From the NCBI RefSeq assembly GCF_020733635.1, contig NZ_JAJFZL010000001.1, positions 744,001-808,000 of the forward strand: a stretch of DNA of 64,000 bases. Reading direction: 5' to 3'. Position numbers and translations under genes: made by a program. Positions within the stretch are counted from its first letter, which is position 1; each line of letters begins with the position of its first letter. Below, piece after piece: positions 32,585 through 43,693 of this stretch. The notes under the pieces are model-generated. The model was not told the origin of the DNA and ran no database searches. It saw nothing but the letters and a program-made list of their open reading frames with translations. The DNA is from Nocardia spumae (GTDB lineage: Bacteria; Actinomycetota; Actinomycetes; Mycobacteriales; Mycobacteriaceae).

Positions 32585-33753
32585 CGGCCGCGGACCCGGT
32601 GGACGAGGCCCGGATCCGCGAGCTGATTCCCGGTGTCCTGGCCGCGCTCGTGCACCGCGGCGCCGATTTCGCGACCGCCGAGGACGCCGTCCAGGAGGCC
32701 CTGATCCGGGCCGTGCAGACCTGGCCGGCGAGGCCGCCCGAGGATCCCAAGGGCTGGTTGATCACCACGGCGTGGCGGTGTTTCGTCGATCTCGCACGAT
32801 CCGAGGACGCGCGGCGCCGCCGCGAAGAGCGGGTCTTCGACGAGCCGCCGCCCGGGCCGGCGGCCTCGGTCGACGAAACACTGCAGCTCTACTTCCTGTG
32901 TGCGCATCCGAGTCTCACCCCGGCTTCGGCCGTCGCACTGACGCTGCGGGCCGTCGGCGGTCTGACCACCCGGCAGATCGCGCAGGCCTATCTCGTTCCC
33001 GAGGCGACGATGGCGCAGCGGATCAGCCGGGCCAAGCGCACCGTGAGTACGGTCCGGCTGGACCGTCACGGTGAGGTGCACACGGTGTTGCGGGTGCTGT
33101 ATCTGGTGTTCAATGAGGGCTACAGCGGAGATGTGGATCTCGCGGCGGAGGCGATCCGGCTGGCTCGCCAGCTGGCCGCGACCACCGACGATCCCGAGGT
33201 GGCCGGGCTGCTCGCCCTGTTCCTGCTGCACCACGCCCGGCGCCCGGCCCGCACCCGTGCCGACGGCAGTCTCGTCCCGCTCGCGGACCAGGACCGCGGC
33301 CGGTGGCGGCGCGACCTGATCGCCGAGGGGGTGGCGGTGTTGCAGGCCGCACTGGCTCGCGATCGGCTGGGGGAGTATCAGGCCCAGGCCGCGGTCGCGG
33401 CGCTGCATGCCGACGCGCAGACCGCCGCGGAGACCGACTGGGTGCAGATCGTCGAGTGGTACGACGAGCTGGTTCGGCTCACCGGCAGCCCGATCGTGCG
33501 ACTCAATCGCGCGGTCGCCGTCGGTGAGGCCGACGGACCGCGGGCCGGGCTGGCCGCCCTCGCCGAACTGGATCCCGAACTCCCGCGCTACACCGCGTCC
33601 GCGGCGTATCTGCACGAGCGGGCCGGGGACCTCGGCACGGCGGCGCGGCTCTATGTGGATGCCGCCGCCCGCGCGGACAATCTCGCCGAGCGCAATCACC
33701 TCACCCGCCGCGCCGCAGCCCTCCATCAGCGATTGGACGGGCAAAGCGGCTGA
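32581..33753 (+). CDS. ECF42-type RNA polymerase sigma factor
   Basis: 390 aa. Region sigma-2 (DFATAEDAVQEALIRAVQTWP...PKGWLITTAWRCFVDLAR) and sigma-4 (LTLRAVGGLTTRQIAQAYLVPEATMAQRISRAK) are followed by a C-terminal extension of about 200 aa with helical TPR-like repeats (LYLVFNEGYS, DPEVAGLLALFLLHHARR, LNRAVAVGEADGP). This is the ECF42 architecture, in which no anti-sigma factor is encoded and the C-terminal part is thought to control activity. Coupled to the DGPF gene, the usual target of the group. Confidence 0.93.
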   Translation: MTAADPVDEARIRELIPGVLAALVHRGADFATAEDAVQEALIRAVQTWPARPPEDPKGWLITTAWRCFVDLARSEDARRRREERVFDEPPPGPAASVDETLQLYFLCAHPSLTPASAVALTLRAVGGLTTRQIAQAYLVPEATMAQRISRAKRTVSTVRLDRHGEVHTVLRVLYLVFNEGYSGDVDLAAEAIRLARQLAATTDDPEVAGLLALFLLHHARRPARTRADGSLVPLADQDRGRWRRDLIAEGVAVLQAALARDRLGEYQAQAAVAALHADAQTAAETDWVQIVEWYDELVRLTGSPIVRLNRAVAVGEADGPRAGLAALAELDPELPRYTASAAYLHERAGDLGTAARLYVDAAARADNLAERNHLTRRAAALHQRLDGQSG

Positions 33754-33773
33754 GCCCGAGCGGATTCGGAGCC

Positions 33774-33947
33774 TTACCGCACCGGTACCTCGTTCGGTGT
33801 GCCGCGCCGTTGCGACTTCCGCTCCAGCACCACCGGCCGAATACCGGCCAGTCGCAGTTCAGCGGCCGGCATGAGCCCCGCCGGACCCGCCCCGACGATG
33901 ACCCCGTCGCCGGGTGCTGTGGATTCCAGCGAATCATGTTGCTTCAT
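33774..33947 (-). pseudogene. Remnant of an FAD-dependent monooxygenase
   Basis: 57 codons. After MKQHDSLESTAPGDG comes VIVGAGPAGLMPAAELRLAG and IRPVVLERK, the N-terminal FAD-binding fold (GxGxxG) of PheA/TetX/Rox-like hydroxylases, which normally run to about 500 aa. Homology ends after about 48 residues and a stop follows. The rest is missing; the ECF42 gene begins its 3' end 20 bp away. Relatives inactivate tetracyclines or rifamycins, but the substrate cannot be told from a fragment. Confidence 0.75.
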
Positions 33948-34001
33948 ATGGTGTTCCGATCATGTCGTTCGAGACGCCCGAGGGCGTGGGAGTGCGGCTG
34001 G

Positions 34002-34460
34002 TTATCGTCCGCCGTCATCGGCCACGCTGGAGCTCGCGGTGTTGAGCATGGCATCGAAGGCGTCGAGGACGGGAATGTGGAGGTAGGCGCTCTGCAGGCG
34101 CGTGCGGTCGGGACCGCTGGTGACTTCGCGGCGCGCGTGGCGAAGATCGGCGAGGCCGGGTCCGAGGCCGGCGTCGGTGAACGAGGCTTCGATACTTCCT
34201 TGCTCGGGCCGCTGTAGCGGCGTCGGTTCGACGGTGAAGCCGCAGCGTTCGACCAGGAAGCGCAGAATGCGCCGCCGCATCCGCTCGAACTCGGTGATGA
34301 AGTGGGAGCTCTCGCCGATCGCGACGACACGGGCCCCGCCGATGATCTCGCCCAGCGGTTCCAGGTCGTCGAGCGGGCCGTCGGGGTCGAGACGCGTCAG
34401 AGGTACCGCATGGCCGCGGAGCCACTCGGCAAGTGTGGTGGGGCCGGATGCTTCGGACAT
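34002..34460 (-). pseudogene. Erythromycin esterase-like gene with a large internal deletion
   Basis: 152 codons. The first about 80 match the N-terminus of the erythromycin esterase family (GEIIGGARVVAIGESSHF then ITEFERMRRRILRFLVE). The last about 65 (GSIEASFTDAGLGPGLADLR... then LHIPVLDAFDAMLNT) match the family C-terminus. Family members are about 400 aa, so about 250 residues are missing, including the C-terminal catalytic His region. The reading frame is preserved across the junction near residue 83. Probably non-functional. It follows the acetyltransferase gene by 60 bp on the same strand. Confidence 0.8.
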
Positions 34461-34520
34461 GCATTCACTCGATTCCGGTCGGCGGGTGCGGGAGCGCGGC
34501 CACGAGGGATGACAGCTCGC

Positions 34521-35168
34521 CTATGCCGGCCTCGCCCTCTCCAGGTCGTCGATGCCGCCGGCCATGATCGTGCGAACGTGCTCGTCGATGTGCTCGATCG
34601 GCCAGTCCCACCAGGACAGGGCCAGCAGGCGGTCGATGTCGGCGGCGCGGTAACGGGTGCGGATCAGGCGGGCCGGATTGCCGCCGACGACGCCGTAATC
34701 CGGAACATCGGAGGTCACCACGGAACCGGCGGCCACGATCGCGCCGTGGCCGATCCGTACACCGGGCATCACCGTGACGCCGTATCCGATCCAGACGTCG
34801 TTGCCGACCACGGTGTCACCGCGATTGGGCAGATCCATGAGCAGATCGACATGGTGAGACCACGCGCCGCCCATGGTGGAGAACGGGAAGGTCGACGGGC
34901 CGTCCATGCGGTGATTGGCGCCGTTCATGATGAATCGGACACCCGTGGCGAGGGCACAGAACTTGCCGATGATCAGCTTTTCCGGTCCGTAGTGGTACAG
35001 GACGTTGCGGGTTTCGAAGGTGGTGGGATCGTCCGGGTCGTCGTAGTAGGAGTAGTCGCCGACCTCGATCAGCGGCGAGGTGACCAGGGGTTTGAGCAGC
35101 ACCACGCGCGGCTGCCCGGGCATCGGATGCAGCGTGGCGGGGTCGGTGACGGCGAGCGGTTCGGGCAT
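34521..35168 (-). CDS. Vat/CatB-type xenobiotic acetyltransferase
   Basis: 215 aa left-handed beta-helix acetyltransferase. Motif [20 protein letters not shown] holds the catalytic His expected in streptogramin A acetyltransferases (Vat) and CatB. Hexapeptide repeats follow ([33 protein letters not shown]). It would acetylate a hydroxyl on virginiamycin M-like drugs or chloramphenicol using acetyl-CoA. The ATG at 35168 with AAGGGA is better than an upstream TTG. Operon with the ABC-F gene (39-bp gap). Confidence 0.88.
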   Translation of the reverse strand: MPEPLAVTDPATLHPMPGQPRVVLLKPLVTSPLIEVGDYSYYDDPDDPTTFETRNVLYHYGPEKLIIGKFCALATGVRFIMNGANHRMDGPSTFPFSTMGGAWSHHVDLLMDLPNRGDTVVGNDVWIGYGVTVMPGVRIGHGAIVAAGSVVTSDVPDYGVVGGNPARLIRTRYRAADIDRLLALSWWDWPIEHIDEHVRTIMAGGIDDLERARPA

Positions 35169-35207
35169 GGGGAATCCCTTCTGCAAGTGGGTGATCGGAG
35201 AATCGGG

Positions 35208-36815
35208 TCAGGCCGAGGCCAGTGCGCGCAGATCGAGCCGGGCGCCACGCCAGCGAGCTCGCAGCCGGCGGTCGTGGCTGACCACCACGAGCGCACCCCG
35301 GTAGTCGGCCAGGGCGCTCTCCAACTCCTCGACGAGTCCGGGCGACAGGTGATTGGTGGGCTCGTCCAGCAGCAGGAGTTCCGACGGCTCGCTGATCAGG
35401 CGTGCCAGTTCGAGCCGTTGCCGCTGCCCGGTGGACAGATTCTCCACCCGGTTCGTGAGCTGGGCGCGGGTGAACAGTCCCAGCGACAGCAGGCGTTCGG
35501 TGTGATCGCCGGGCTGCCCCGGTCGCCCCTGGGCGAAGGCGGACAACAGCGTCTGCCCGGGCACCGCGGGGCGGGGTTCCTGGGCGAGGTAGCCGACTCG
35601 ACCGCGTCGCGCCACCGTGCCGCCGTCGGGCGTGAGATCGTCTGCCAGCACCCGCAGCAGAGTCGACTTTCCGGCGCCGTTCGGGCCGGTGATCAACAGT
35701 CGCTCGCCCGCGGACAGCCGAACACTCGTGGGCGAGAGCCTGCCGTCCACCGCGATATCGGTGGCATCCAGGATGATGCCGCGCGCACGCCCGGCAGCGG
35801 GAACTGCCTTGAACCGCAATGGTTCCGGTGGCGGGGGTACCGGATCGGCCAGGAGCCGCCGCAGTCGTTCCTCGGCGTTGCGGACCCGGCCCGCCAGCGA
35901 CTGCTGCACGCGGCCACCGGCCCGGTCGTAGGCCATCTTGTTGTTGTCCTTCATCGCCCGTCCCGGTGCGACCCGTCGCGCGGTGGTGGCGATGGTCTCG
36001 CGCAGCCGGTCGGCCTCGTCCTGCCAGCGCAGGTGGGCCTGAGCCCAGCGTTCCCGCGCGGCCTCGCGCTCGGCCAGGTAGCCGCCGTACCCGTTGCCGT
36101 GGCGCACCACGCACCGGCGATCGGAATCCACCTCGAGCAGTGTGGTCGCGATCCGTTCGAGGAAGGTGCGGTCGTGCGAGACCGTGACCGTGGTGCCGCG
36201 CCGGGTCCGCAGATGGTCTTCCAGCCAGGTCAGCGCGTCGTCGTCGAGATGATTGGTCGGCTCGTCCAGCAGCAGCACCTCGGGCGCCGCGGCCAGGAGG
36301 GCCGCCAGGCGCAGGCGGACCTGTTCACCGCCGGAGAGTCCGCCGACCGCACGGTCACGCGGAACCACTCCCAGCCCGAGGCCGTGCAGGGCTCGCTCCA
36401 CCCGGGCATCGGCGTCATAGCCGCCGCGCAGCTCGAAAATCGATGCCAGTTCGGCATATTCGTCCAGATGGGATTGCTTGCCGGCGGCCATCTCGACTTC
36501 GAGCCGGCGCATGCGATCTTCGATTCGGCGCAGTTCACGCAACGAACGATCGATGATCTGCTGGACGCTCAGGTGCGCGGGGAGCTGTTCGTCCTGTGCG
36601 AGATAGCCGACGCCGCCCTCGGCGTGCACGACGATCTCACCCTGATCGGGCTGCTCGTCCCCGGCGAACAGGCGCAGCAGTGTGCTCTTGCCGGACCCGT
36701 TCTCTCCGATGATTCCGGTGCGCTCACCCGCGCCGAGCGAGCAGGTAACCGCATCGAGAACCGTGCGGCCGTTGAAGGATTTGCTGACCGCGAGTGCGGT
36801 GATCTGAGTGGGCAC
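35208..36815 (-). CDS. ABC-F ribosomal protection ATPase
   Basis: 535 aa, two ATPase domains without membrane segments. Walker A GENGSGKST (about 38-46) and GPNGAGKST (about 375-383); signatures LSGGEQ and LSTGQR; Walker B LLLDEPTNHL twice. The linker of about 80 residues (RWQDEADRLRETIATTARRV, MKDNNKMAYDRAGGRVQ) has the make-up of actinomycete antibiotic-resistance ABC-F proteins (VarM, LmrC, OleB types). These displace drugs from the ribosome. Together with the Vat-type gene it suggests protection from streptogramin A, lincosamide or pleuromutilin drugs. GTG start with GGAGGT 5 nt upstream. Confidence 0.92.
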   Translation of the reverse strand: MPTQITALAVSKSFNGRTVLDAVTCSLGAGERTGIIGENGSGKSTLLRLFAGDEQPDQGEIVVHAEGGVGYLAQDEQLPAHLSVQQIIDRSLRELRRIEDRMRRLEVEMAAGKQSHLDEYAELASIFELRGGYDADARVERALHGLGLGVVPRDRAVGGLSGGEQVRLRLAALLAAAPEVLLLDEPTNHLDDDALTWLEDHLRTRRGTTVTVSHDRTFLERIATTLLEVDSDRRCVVRHGNGYGGYLAEREAARERWAQAHLRWQDEADRLRETIATTARRVAPGRAMKDNNKMAYDRAGGRVQQSLAGRVRNAEERLRRLLADPVPPPPEPLRFKAVPAAGRARGIILDATDIAVDGRLSPTSVRLSAGERLLITGPNGAGKSTLLRVLADDLTPDGGTVARRGRVGYLAQEPRPAVPGQTLLSAFAQGRPGQPGDHTERLLSLGLFTRAQLTNRVENLSTGQRQRLELARLISEPSELLLLDEPTNHLSPGLVEELESALADYRGALVVVSHDRRLRARWRGARLDLRALASA

Positions 36816-36891
36816 GAACTACCTCCGAAGCATTCGAGGACGACACGGTCTGCGGCGACCGCTGAGCCTGGTGAATACTTCGAATGAGCAT
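36724..36891 (-). CDS. Possible leader ORF overlapping the ABC-F start
   Basis: An ATG at 36891 with GAGG 6 nt upstream opens a 55-codon frame starting MLIRSIHQAQRSPQTVSSSN. It overlaps the first 92 bp of the ABC-F gene in another frame. Codons 3-6 cover the 5' arm of a stem whose 3' arm abuts the ABC-F ribosome site. The frame has no homology that I recognise. It could be a regulatory upstream ORF, or chance. Confidence 0.35.
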   Translation of the reverse strand: MLIRSIHQAQRSPQTVSSSNASEVVRAHSDHRTRGQQILQRPHGSRCGYLLARRG

Positions 36892-36901
36892 GGGCGACCT
36901 C
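36821..36901 (-). promoter_or_regulatory. Candidate translational attenuator of the ABC-F gene
   Basis: On the mRNA, CGAAGTATTC (36882-36873) pairs with GAATGCTTCG (36835-36826), 10 bp with one G-U. The GGAGGT ribosome site (36826-36821) begins at the foot of this stem. Inside lies a second hairpin, CGGTC (36861-36857) / GACCG (36850-36846). A ribosome paused on the upstream ORF at codons 3-6 would open the stem and expose the site. Confidence 0.5.
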
Positions 36902-36905
36902 ACTA

Positions 36906-36937
36906 GTGCGACGAATGTTGCGTTAAGATGATCGCAC
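36906..36937. promoter_or_regulatory. Inverted repeat between ABC-F and TetR genes
   Basis: GTGCGA (36906-36911) and TCGCAC (36932-36937) are exact inverted arms 20 bp apart, surrounding TAAGAT (36924-36929), a possible -10 for the TetR gene. This would let the TetR protein control both divergent units. Confidence 0.4.
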
Positions 36938-36960
36938 ATCAGTTCCCGGCGAGCAAGCGG

Positions 36961-37635
36961 ATGGAGATAGTGAGTTCTGACCTGCGCAGAGAGAGTTCGC
37001 CAGGATGCGACGGGCCGCGAGCGCGTCCGGGCGGCCGCACCGCCCGAATTCGTGACCAAGTCCTCGCCGCGGTCCAGGCCGAACTGACCGAAAACGGCTA
37101 CGACGCCTTGACCGTCGATGCGGTGGCCGCCCGCGCCGGCGTTCATCGCACCACCGTGTATCGGCGCTGGCGCGATGTGGGCGGATTGATCGCCGATGTG
37201 TTCGCCGCCGCGAGCGATCTGGACTGGCACCCCCGCGACACCGGCTCGCTGCGCGACGATCTCGCGGAACTCAACCGCGAGATCCGCGATTCCTTCACCG
37301 AGGAATCCTCGATCGCGATGGCGCTGATCGCGGTCTCGTTCCGCTCCGAGGATGCGGCGCGAGCGCTACGGCAGCTGTGGGAGGACCGCTACTCGCAATG
37401 TGAGATCGTCGTCGATCGCGCGGTCGAGCGCGGTGAGATTCCACCCGAAACCGATGCGCGCGCGCTGCTTGTCGCGGCGACAGCGCCGGTGTACCACCAG
37501 GTGGTACTGCTGCGCACCGAAGCCGATCCGGAGCGGGCGGCGGCGATGGCCGTGCTCGCGGCGCGGGCCGGCGCATTCGCACCCGGCGACCCCCCGGTCG
37601 TAGATTCCCGCCGCCCGGCGGCGGACCCGGCGTGA
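36961..37635 (+). CDS. TetR/AcrR family regulator
   Basis: 224 aa from the ATG at 36961. The HTH is at about residues 50-80 (YDALTVDAVAARAGVHRTTVYRRW), with a C-terminal TetR_C_16/33-like helical domain (DDLAELNREIRDSFTEESS). Divergent from the ABC-F operon and upstream of an MFS gene on the same strand, so either may be its target. A GTG at 36970 is an alternative start. Confidence 0.85.
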   Translation: MEIVSSDLRRESSPGCDGPRARPGGRTARIRDQVLAAVQAELTENGYDALTVDAVAARAGVHRTTVYRRWRDVGGLIADVFAAASDLDWHPRDTGSLRDDLAELNREIRDSFTEESSIAMALIAVSFRSEDAARALRQLWEDRYSQCEIVVDRAVERGEIPPETDARALLVAATAPVYHQVVLLRTEADPERAAAMAVLAARAGAFAPGDPPVVDSRRPAADPA

Positions 37636-37749
37636 GAAGTTCGGTGTCACCACGGGCGCTCGAACGGCGATGTTTCGTCCGGCCACCCGGGGACTATGTC
37701 GTCTGTTTTCCGCCGGATCGGTGAACCGGGAGTTCCTACCGTCGGATTC

Positions 37750-38958
37750 ATGAAACTCGACGTTGTTGCGGATACTCCGGTGACCGTGCTCAGAACGCCT
37801 GTGGTGTGGTTCATGGCGCTGGCCGCAGCGCTCGGTACGGCGAGTATCTATCCGCTGCAACCGGCCATCGCCGAGGTGGCCGGGGCATTACACACCTCGG
37901 TGGCGGCGGTCGGTACGGCGCTGGCGTGTGGGCCGGTCGGGTATCTGCTGGGGTTGGCGCTGCTCGTGCCGATGGTGGACAGGTTCGTGTCGCGTACCGT
38001 GGTGTCGGCCCAATTCGCCGTTCTCGCAGTAGCTTTGACCGGTTGCGCGGCGGCGGGTTCGGCGGGGGTGCTCGGCGCGGCGGTCGGACTGGTCGGGGCG
38101 GGAGCCTCGGTCGGCGCGCAATTGAGTTCGGTGGCAGGCAGATTCGCGCCTCCGGCGCGGCGGGCGACCGTGCTCGGGATTGTGACCGCGGGCATCTCGG
38201 CGGGAGTCCTGGCCGGTCGCATCGTGGGTGGATGGCTGACGGACACCATGGGCTGGCGGGCGATGCTGCTCGTCTTCGCGGTGGGGTGTGTGGTCGTGGC
38301 CGCCGCGGCCCGATTCGCGCTCCCCGCGGCTCCGGGGGCGGCCACCGCGAGTTACCTCGAGACCCTGCGCCGAATGCCGGGTTTGTATGCCCGGCATCCC
38401 GCTCTGCGGCTCGCCGGCGGCCGGGGCGCTCTCTGGTTCTTCGCCTTCTGCACTGTCTGGGCCGGGCTCGCGGCGGCACTGTCACAACCGCCGTTCTCCT
38501 TTACGCCCGAGCGGATCGGCCTGTATGCCCTCGCGGGGCTGCTCGGCATCGTCGCCACTCGGATTTCCGGAACGTGGACCGATCGCGTCGGCGCGCGGCG
38601 CGTGATCCTGATCGGGCTGGTACCGGCCATTCTCAGCACCGCGACACTCACTGTCTCCCTGTCGAATACCGCGATCACGCTGATATGCCTCGGGCTCTTC
38701 GACGCCGGATTGTTCGCCGCCCAGGTGGCCAACCAGAGCACCGTCCTGGCGATCGATCCGGCCGCCCCCGCCCGGTTCAACAGCGCCTACATGGTGGTCT
38801 ACTTCCTCGGCGGCAGCCTCGGCACCGCCTTCGGCGCGGCAGCGGTCGACTGGTTCGGCTGGGCCGCGACAGTATCGCTCGCCTGCGTATCGACGCTCTC
38901 GGCCGTGGTCGTCACGGCGGTGGCCGACCGTCGCGGATTCGGCCGAACGCGTGGTTGA
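37750..38958 (+). CDS. MFS transporter, 12-TM drug efflux type
   Basis: 402 aa with about 12 TM segments. It starts MKLDVVADTPVTVLRTPVVWFMAL. The cytoplasmic loop 2-3 motif is weak (VPMVDRFVSRTVVSAQ). DHA1-like family resembling YgaY/NepI-type exporters (AQLSSVAGRFAPPARRATVLGIVTAGISAGVLAGR). An inner-membrane proton-coupled exporter of unknown substrate. It sits between the TetR gene and rpoB2, in keeping with a resistance island. Confidence 0.88.
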   Translation: MKLDVVADTPVTVLRTPVVWFMALAAALGTASIYPLQPAIAEVAGALHTSVAAVGTALACGPVGYLLGLALLVPMVDRFVSRTVVSAQFAVLAVALTGCAAAGSAGVLGAAVGLVGAGASVGAQLSSVAGRFAPPARRATVLGIVTAGISAGVLAGRIVGGWLTDTMGWRAMLLVFAVGCVVVAAAARFALPAAPGAATASYLETLRRMPGLYARHPALRLAGGRGALWFFAFCTVWAGLAAALSQPPFSFTPERIGLYALAGLLGIVATRISGTWTDRVGARRVILIGLVPAILSTATLTVSLSNTAITLICLGLFDAGLFAAQVANQSTVLAIDPAAPARFNSAYMVVYFLGGSLGTAFGAAAVDWFGWAATVSLACVSTLSAVVVTAVADRRGFGRTRG

Positions 38959-38985
38959 TACCGGCGAGGTTCGGTTCTGCCGGCT

Positions 38986-39019
38986 GTGCCGCCGCGCACC
39001 CGGATGGTGCGCGGCGCAC
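38986..39019. terminator. Bidirectional hairpin between MFS gene and rpoB2
   Basis: GTGCCGCCGCGCACC (38986-39000) pairs with GGTGCGCGGCGCAC (39006-39019) with one bulged base. It lies between two convergent genes. Confidence 0.7.
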
Positions 39020-39023
39020 TCGT

Positions 39024-42494
<3,471 letters not shown>

Positions 42495-42727
42495 GACGCG
42501 TCCTTCCAGCACCTCGTAACGCCCGCACTCTCGGTGCGGCCGCTGCGATATCTGCTTGTCCTGTGGGCTGTATTGGCGATGTCACGCCGCCGGACGCTGA
42601 TCGGACCTGCCTCGGTCACCACGGGAGGAAGGCGGCAGGCAGACAGCGCCGCATTCCACGGTTGATTCGTATTTTCGAGAGTCGGACAGCACGCACCCTG
42701 GCGGGAGGTCTCAAATTACACCGGAAT

Positions 42728-42776
42728 TCGACAGATGTCGAGAGAACAAGAAAATAAACGCCTGAATTATGGCGTC
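42728..42776 (-). promoter_or_regulatory. 5' hairpins in the rpoB2 leader
   Basis: The predicted mRNA begins near 42781. GACGCC (42776-42771) pairs with GGCGTT (42762-42757), followed at once by a U-rich run (TTATTTTC). It looks like a small attenuator or a 5' stabilising hairpin. Next comes the perfect palindrome TCGACAGATGTCGA (42728-42741). The leader is about 290 nt long. Confidence 0.45.
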
Positions 42777-42787
42777 TTCCCATTTCG

Positions 42788-42817
42788 ATAATGTCATCCG
42801 AATATGCCGCGTGTCAA
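42788..42817 (-). promoter_or_regulatory. Strong sigma-A-type promoter of rpoB2
   Basis: Minus strand TTGACA (42817-42812), 18 bp, CATTAT (42793-42788). This is near consensus, in an AT-rich patch unlike the surrounding DNA. It predicts a start at about 42781 (GGGAAG). Confidence 0.7.
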
Positions 42818-42853
42818 GTAGTTCGGCGCCGCGGTGGGCGGGTGTGCCGCAAG

Positions 42854-43693
42854 TCATTTCACGCTGCCCGCGGTGAGCCCGGCGACCAGGCGTTTCTCGA
42901 TGACGGCGAACAGCACGACCACCGGGACGATGCCGAGGGTGGAGATCGCGAAGACGTACTGCCAGGCAGTGTCGTACTGTCCGACGAATTTCGTCAGCGC
43001 CACCGACAGCGGCTGATTCTCCGGCGTGGTCAGAACGACCAGGCTCGCCGCGTATTCATTCCAAGCCGAGACGAATGCGAAAATCGTCGCGGTGATCAGG
43101 CCCGGCCAGATCAGCGGCAGCTCGACCCGCACCAGAATCTGGATTCGGCTCAGTCCGTCCAGCTGCGCGGCCTCTTCGAGCTCCGGCGGAATCGCGGCGA
43201 AGAAACTGTGCAGAATCCACACCGCGAAAGACAGGTTGAAGGCCGCGTTCACCAGGATCATCGCGAACCAGGTGTCGTTGGCTCCCAGGGCGAAGAACTC
43301 GCGGACCAGACCCGTCACCAGGATCGTGGGCTGCAGCATCTGGGTGATCAGGACCAGCGCCAGGAATACCGCGCGGCCCGGAAACCGTCGCCGTGCCGTG
43401 TGATAGGCGGCGGGCACCGCGGCGGCGAGGACCAGCAGCGTGGCCAGGATCGAAATGGCCAGTGTGCTGACGATATTGAACGGCAGTGGCGTCTCCGGGG
43501 TGTGCCACATATCGACGTAGTTGCCGGGTCGCCAGTCCCGCGGCAGATATGCCGGCGGTATCCGCGAGATCTCGGATCGGGGTTTGAGCGACCCCAGCAC
43601 CATCGTGAGATAGGGGATGAGGAACAGAGCTGCGATCACGATCCCGATCGAGGTCAGATCCCAGCGGCGGCGCCGGATGCGCGTCGTGGTCAC
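42854..43693 (-). CDS. Sugar ABC transporter permease (MalG/DasC type)
   Basis: 279 aa, about six TM segments. The EAA loop EEAAQLDGLSRIQILVRVELPLIWPG is near residue 190, where the ATPase docks. It ends LVAGLTAGSVK, the typical CUT1 second-permease ending. The GTG start at 43693 overlaps the stop of the first permease (GTGA). Last gene of the importer operon; 37 bp further on lies the rpoB2 promoter. Confidence 0.92.
   Translation of the reverse strand: MTTTRIRRRRWDLTSIGIVIAALFLIPYLTMVLGSLKPRSEISRIPPAYLPRDWRPGNYVDMWHTPETPLPFNIVSTLAISILATLLVLAAAVPAAYHTARRRFPGRAVFLALVLITQMLQPTILVTGLVREFFALGANDTWFAMILVNAAFNLSFAVWILHSFFAAIPPELEEAAQLDGLSRIQILVRVELPLIWPGLITATIFAFVSAWNEYAASLVVLTTPENQPLSVALTKFVGQYDTAWQYVFAISTLGIVPVVVLFAVIEKRLVAGLTAGSVK

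Noticed and set aside
34302..36887. 861-codon plus-strand frame across the ABC-F and acetyltransferase genes
   Set aside because: Antisense to two well-recognised genes and rich in His/Gln/Gly, with no domain.
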